DNA from: Phoronis australis
Lineage: Eukaryota > Phoronida > Phoronidae
DNA: 64,000 bases
Assembly: GCA_002633005.1 (NCBI GenBank)
Contig: NMRA01000088.1
Location: 567,074 to 631,073 of the forward strand
Direction: 5' to 3'
Shown: positions 61,058 to 64,000 of the stretch, piece after piece
Position numbering within the stretch: position 1 is the stretch's first letter
Layout: each line of letters opens with the position of its first letter
Position numbers and translations under genes: made by a program
Notes under the pieces: generated by a model
What the model saw: only the letters and a program-made list of their open reading frames with translations
Told to the model about the DNA's origin: nothing
The model's database searches: none

Positions 61058-62225
61058 ACCATGGGCCAGAGCTCCAGTCTTTTCACACCGTGGTGATTTG
61101 AGAATGATACTTCGTTTTTCCTTAGTGGCTAGATAAATCCTCAAGGATTTCAAATATCTGTGATATCTGAAAAGTCCCCACAGGTTAAGATCGACAGAAT
61201 TCTGTTTATGGCCTCATAACATCATTGAACAAGATGGCTCCTTCCAGACACATACATGTGTTTTAATGGTTGTGCGGGATAAATGCTGCATACTTTTCAG
61301 AAGTTAATTCATGTGACTAGATGTGTTATTTCTTGCAAGTGATATGGGCAGAAATGGTAAAGAAGACAGAGTGGTGAACATCAGGCGTGTATTCAGTCAG
61401 TTCTTAATTTACTTATCGCCAGGATTTTGAGTGACGGCTTAACTAACCAATCAGAACGCAATATTCGTGACACACCTTCGTTTCCAAGCTGCCATTTTCC
61501 AAAAACAACACGTTGCCAGGTAAAACTTATTGTTTGTTTGTCGACTTTTCGCAAGGAAGCGGTAGGTCAATTATCACGTAATTACAAGTACTAGTCTGGT
61601 TTTGGTGTTATAAAAATAGGATGAGCAAAGTAACACTGCAGAAATTGAGCAACTGTTAAACAATGTCTCTCTGAATGACCAAACAGTGGAACTTATATCA
61701 GGAAAAATTTGGCCTAAATTTTCTCTTCCCATTTATTTTATTCATTACAAACGATGAAAACATCAGTGAGTGCTTTAAGTAAAGAAGTAGTGAGTGTCGC
61801 TTGCAGTTGTTTTGTACTACGGCATTTTTTGTGAATATTAGCAGGTAATAGGCCATGGGCCGTAGCTCCAGTCGTTTCATCCTGTGACCCTGTCAGGGGA
61901 GGCAACTTGATTTTTTTCTATATGGATACATTTACCGTTAAGCAATTGATATCTGAAAAGTTCCCACGTTTTAGGTTGCACACTTTTGGTAGAAAAACAG
62001 TTTTTTGTGAGTCCAAATATTACATTATTGAACAAGAGGTAGCGCTAAATCCAACAAAAGACTAACACAAGATGGCATCTTAAGCCAATCACAAGCTCAG
62101 AAATTAAGTAAATGCAGACCTAATCTAACATGGCGGCTCCCTTAGGAGATTTAGGAGATGCTATCAATGAATGCTGCATACACTTTCAAGCAGTAAGTTC
62201 ATCTGATCTGTTGAGTTTCTCGGGC
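61058..62225 (+). repeat. Diverged direct duplication about 800 bp apart
   Basis: 61058-61330 and 61853-62225 share, in order, CCATGGGCC, AGCTCCAGTC, ATATCTGAAAAGT, CATTGAACAAGA/TATTGAACAAGA and AATGCTGCATAC. The second copy is longer by about 100 bp. Both lie upstream of the TM5 exon. Confidence 0.7.
61406..61556 (-). repeat. Dispersed repeat with CCAAT-type site, copy 2
   Basis: It is the inverted copy of 35406-35571, lacking a short ACGTGACACCC segment near one end. It lies in the intron upstream of the TM5 exon. Confidence 0.85.
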
Positions 62226-64000
62226 AAAAAGCATTGGCTGTGTGTAAGAATGACTTTCCCTTGGAGATGAAGACAGAAATGAGCACAATGTGTGTCACCA
62301 GTTGGCATTTGCATCAAGTAACTTCACGGGATTGGCGTACGCTCCAGGCAGTACAAATCATGTTATATTACAAGCTTACTGACGTTACAAAGATTGAAAG
62401 AGCAAAGAGGAAAGATTGTGAAACTACGAAGTATGCCGAGAACAGAAGCCCCTGATTATGACCAAGATAATGGTGAGTGTGAATTTTTTTCTGGGAGTAT
62501 GATAAATTGACGCAACTCACTGAGTCAGTGACACAAATGGCCAAACTTGGTAAATATTTTCGTGAAAATGGAAAAACTCTCATTTCGGGTCCGTACCAGT
62601 ACTTCCTAGCACCTATATCCACTTGCCCTATTGTTCGTGAATCAAAATAGGAGTATAACGCTTTCGTGACCTGTTTGAGTGGGGCATGGGTCGAAAGTCA
62701 AAAGATAACGGTAGACACATACCAGAGGAAAGTGACAATGGCGTCACAGGTCATTTCTTAATAGGTCTAATTGGGCCCGAACATGACGTCGTCACGTCGT
62801 GTCTGAAAGGGGCCACAATCCAAGGGCAAGGTAATATGTGAAACTGGAAGTCGGCGGTAAACCGGAAGGAAGTGAAAACGAGGTCATAATTGAATCGGAG
62901 GTCACGTCACTACCGACATCACCACCACGTCGTCCACCACGCGGAAGTTCTGACACTGAAAAGACGTTATTTTGATTGTGTTCAAATGAGTTGTAGAAAT
63001 CAACTGATCGACAGTGAGAACAAAAAGTTTATTCCGTTATTTTGCATACACCAGCGCCACGTGTCGTCATGGTCATTGTATAAGTTATCGCCCTTTGTTC
63101 TCCCTCTCCATCTCGATCATAGACATCTTTTTTCTTCCCCTGCCGAGGTGGGATTTGTTTTATGTTAACAAAAAGAAAACAAAAACGGGTTAAAATATAT
63201 TGGGAAAATCGTTAATTTTATTGGGGCTCGTCAACCCCACTACGTAAGCCAACACTGCGTGTATTATCTTACTCACATGGAGTACATTTGCCTGCGCGAA
63301 AGTAGTTCACTTCTATCTTTTTGCTCGGTAGACGGCGCTTTTGTAAACATGGTGGCTCGCGATTTCTGTGTTAGGCAGTAGGCCTATCGCGTTTTTTAAT
63401 CAATGTAAATGTTACTGAAAAACTGTTGTAAATGCCGACTCAGATTAATCCCCGAACCGGGAATCTAACCGGGGCCAGTCACGTGCGCCTCTACGGTTGT
63501 ATTTGCATAAAGAGTGAGTTAAAAGGGGTCTGAATTGAAGGTTAATTGGTGATTTTCGACACATCACTGTGTGACTGTGGCCGCTTGGACTTCGACTTCA
63601 GAGTTCAGTTTTATCACACCTTACTACTTTGCAAACAAGTCGGATATAATGTTCCCTGGTTTTGAGAATGACGCTATCAACATGTTGTAACAATTTCAGT
63701 GCAGGTTCACTAGTTATACCTCACAGAGTCAGACTGTTAGTGTTTTAATTAGCCAGATGGAACACACCAGACCAGTGCCAGTGTCAGTGACAGCAAATGT
63801 CTAGACTTGACCACGCGAATACACGTGTTGTTGGGAATAAATGGGAAACGAACAACAGGACAAGGACATGGTCGAAAAAAGTTGATGCCAATGTAACAAC
63901 TGAATAACATTCCTATTGTTTAGTGGATTAGACAGTGACCCCCGTCTCTAATTGGCATTTCGTTTTGTTCAAAACTCACACAGCTGCAGAAATCAGCAAG

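Larger units (their letters stand above)
60879..64000. other. Part of the SLC6 intron upstream of TM5
   Basis: The exon at 60744-60878 must be preceded by a phase-0 exon encoding TM4, but none was found here. Only repeats (61058-62225, 61406-61556) are seen. CTTGCTGATTTCTGCAGCTG before GTGAGT at the far right edge (about 63980-64000, minus) could be an exon end, but neither frame fits the family. Confidence 0.5.

Noticed and set aside
62700-62765. Minus-strand AIVTFLW before GTATGT, considered as a missing TM4 exon
   Set aside because: It ends in the wrong phase for the TM5 exon and lacks the expected Gly-Lys ending.
63420-63500. tRNA-like T-arm (GGTTAGATTCCCGG, minus strand)
   Set aside because: No A box or acceptor stem at proper spacing, so not called as a tRNA.

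Overview
The window looks like draft-assembly DNA (single ambiguous bases at 10307 and 49728) from a marine invertebrate, most likely an invertebrate deuterostome such as a lancelet or acorn worm. The evidence is spliced genes with GT-AG introns of 0.6-2.2 kb, an AT-rich and gene-poor background, many short nonautonomous DNA transposons, decayed Tc1/mariner, Penelope-like and THAP fragments, and a strong excess of the palindrome TACATGTA. The species assignment is an inference. Nothing bacterial is present, and long open frames are rare.

The only gene I can support firmly is on the minus strand between 60878 and 47877. Nine consecutive exons encode transmembrane segments 5-12 and the complete cytoplasmic C-terminus of an SLC6-type (neurotransmitter:sodium symporter) transporter, about 374 residues. 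Every junction has GT/AG ends and all eight codon phases fit. The N-terminal third (TM1-TM4) should lie beyond position 64000. Two chloride/Na1-site positions carry threonine, including the normally near-invariant TM7 asparagine, so ion coupling may be atypical.

The left three quarters (1 to about 47000) holds no convincing host exon. It is a mosaic of repeats: a 42-bp minisatellite (2321-2510), a nested hAT-like insertion (3286-3485), seven copies of a short CAGNGGCGGAT-ended element, two opposed copies of a 0.95-kb relative that carries a tRNA-like Pol III cassette (14803-15752, 20341-21310), an inverted pair of 21-bp minisatellite arrays (16105-16385), a Penelope-like GIY-YIG remnant (19356-19565), tandem arrays of about 155 bp (38209-39050) and 418 bp (45440-46440), and a mariner plus THAP graveyard (40435-41318).

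The right quarter holds the transporter. Its introns carry further repeats, notably a long foldback element (49108-50229) that would form a strong hairpin in the pre-mRNA and is itself split by a 0.46-kb insertion with target duplications. No operon-like or defence-system-like organisation is visible. The most useful novelties are the transporter's ion-site substitutions and the nested-transposon chronology.
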